From an uncultured Sphingobacteriaceae bacterium (lineage in GTDB: Bacteria; Bacteroidota; Bacteroidia; Sphingobacteriales; Sphingobacteriaceae): a stretch of 25,296 nt of DNA. Positions 24,388 through 25,296 of the stretch are shown here, one piece after another; within the stretch, counting starts at the first letter, position 1; each line of letters begins with the position of its first letter. The notes beneath the pieces are model-generated. The model was given only the letters and a program-made list of their open reading frames with translations. It was not told the origin of the DNA and did not search any database. The translations under genes and the position numbers were made by a program. The stretch covers positions 1-25,296 of the forward strand of contig CAMPKC010000065.1 in NCBI GenBank assembly GCA_946887045.1. The letters run 5' to 3'.

Positions 24388-24395
24388 CAAAGATA
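24388..24395 (-). promoter_or_regulatory. -7 promoter element of mnmA
   Basis: TATCTTTG on the minus strand matches TANNTTTG exactly. It ends 12 nt before the ATG at 24375. The -33 region (around 24415-24419) is only a weak match. The element overlaps the alternative TTG start and so rules it out. Confidence 0.65.
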
Positions 24396-24543
24396 GGCTT
24401 TATTTGAGATAGTAAAGCGTTGAAAGGGTCAGAAACTTGTAATAATGGAGTGCTAAAACTAATGTTTTTCTGCTTAACTTTAAGTTAATTAGTCTTTTAA
24501 ATCAGCTATTTATGCGTTGTTATATGATTTAAGAGTTTATCTT

Positions 24544-24969
24544 ATGGATTTGCTGTCTAACATGAAAGCGCATTGGCGCGCATTACAATCTGCTACCTGG
24601 ATTATTTAGAAATCCTGACATGAACCATCGGCTTACCCACCTGGCAAATGCTGGATGTTACAGTTGATATTGATATACGATGATTACAATGCGAGCTGGA
24701 CTAAATGGATTCAAAAATTTCTCAGAAGATCTGCGAAAAAACCTTATTGGGGCTTTTAGCCTGGATGGGATTGTGGGTTGATCGTGACCTGTGTTTCAAT
24801 TTGAAAGCTTCAGCTGATTTTTTTAAAAGGATTGAAATCTCTATTTACTGAGTACAAGGATTTTGGGGCACCTGGCTCATCTCTTAGCGAAGCAGCTTAT
24901 ACGAAACTTGGTTATGATGGGATGATTATCCGTTCGGTGCCGGGAAATACACTAAGTGTTATTATTTAG
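24544..24969 (+). pseudogene. Possible decayed coding region in several frames
   Basis: No open frame here exceeds about 55 codons, yet several successive ones look protein-like. An ATG at 24544 opens 21 codons (M-D-L-L-S-N-M-K-A-H-W-R-A-L-Q) to a stop at 24607. A second stretch at 24619-24759 contains A-Y-P-P-G-K-C-W and Y-D-D-Y-N-A-S-W-T-K-W-I-Q. A third at 24805-24969 ends E-A-A-Y-T-K-L-G-Y-D-G-M-I-I-R-S-V-P-G-N. The order on one strand suggests a single gene broken by frameshifts and stops. I do not recognise the family, and chance cannot be excluded. Confidence 0.25.
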
Positions 24970-25296
24970 TAATACTTCATATGTTTTGTGTAATTAATTC
25001 TAAGTAAGATTTTTATATTAGAAATTTTTTTGGTTTGTTCAGATGATCAGCGTCAATCTGATATCTGAATTGATTTGATTTTTTACTATTGTCGGTCAAC
25101 GACAAACGCTTTTTTGCTGACAGCAGGTATCTGCAAGATTGTTATTGCGCGGCGTATTTCGCGTGCGGCAGAGCAACAACTATTCACTTTCATTAAAGTA
25201 TGGCTATGCCGGTGTGTTTGAATTTCAATAGAAGGATCAAGAAAGTTATAGATGCAGGCTAGCCGATTGCGTGAAAATAATCTACTATTAAGGTTG
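24970..25296. other. AT-rich flank with no recognisable gene
   Basis: No intact gene is seen. A 6-bp inverted repeat, TTGTCG (25089-25094) and CGACAA (25100-25105), lies just before a T-run. On the minus strand a frame from about 25240 down to a stop near 25086 reads A-A-R-E-I-R-R-A-I-T-I-L-Q-I-P, but it has no clear start, and the plus strand also has open stretches there. This is too little to call a gene. Confidence 0.3.

Noticed and set aside
24474..24488. Inverted repeat TTAACTT-T-AAGTTAA upstream of mnmA
   Set aside because: It is short, made only of A/T-rich words common in this region, and about 80 nt from the promoter, so chance is likely.
1..25296. CRISPR array, tRNA or rRNA genes, prophage, or defence system
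   Set aside because: No regularly spaced repeats, cloverleaf sequences, rRNA stretches, integrase, transposase or known defence proteins were seen in a reading of both strands.

Overview
The window looks like a chromosomal stretch from a member of the Bacteroidota, most likely the Sphingobacteriales (Pedobacter-like). Three things point there. Several genes carry promoters matching the Bacteroidota consensus TTTG-N19-TANNTTTG, at 6778-6808, 8992-9023 and 23156-23186, with -7 elements alone at 333-340 and 24388-24395. Shine-Dalgarno sequences are largely absent. The protein set (tandem-repeat topA without zinc fingers, dipeptide epimerase, DUF255 thioredoxin protein, large alpha-2-macroglobulin next to PBP1C) is typical of the group. 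The genus is an inference.

Layout. Positions 1-293 hold the tail of a small lipoprotein and a probably frameshifted small membrane protein. An M20 dipeptidase (356-1729) and a membrane-anchored GH25 muramidase (1802-2641) follow on the plus strand, converging on an L-Ala-D/L-Glu-type dipeptide epimerase (2712-3809, minus). Together these form a small murein and peptide turnover neighbourhood. A 34-bp perfect palindrome lies between the epimerase and a divergent DUF255/thioredoxin-like protein (3939-5969). Next come a SlyD-like peptidyl-prolyl isomerase with a strong terminator, and an rplU-rpmA operon with its own promoter and terminator.

From about 8 kb to 24.4 kb everything is on the minus strand. 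In transcription order the genes are mnmA, topA, a small unknown protein, a 1872-residue alpha-2-macroglobulin, pbpC, a DEDDy 3'-5' exonuclease, RNase R and a short-chain polyprenyl synthase. topA through the exonuclease are tightly spaced (8-57 nt gaps). The A2M-PBP1C pair matches the known enterobacterial arrangement, in which the thioester A2M is thought to trap proteases at sites where PBP1C repairs breached peptidoglycan.

The last 900 bp (24396-25296) contain no intact gene that I can recognise, only short open stretches in shifting frames that look like decayed coding sequence. I see no CRISPR array, tRNA, rRNA, prophage, intact transposon or defence island. Most of the window is ordinary housekeeping sequence. 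The items most worth a second look are the palindrome with its tandem repeat at 3824-3869, the structured intergenic element at 6652-6767, the long tail on ribosomal protein L27, and the degraded right flank.
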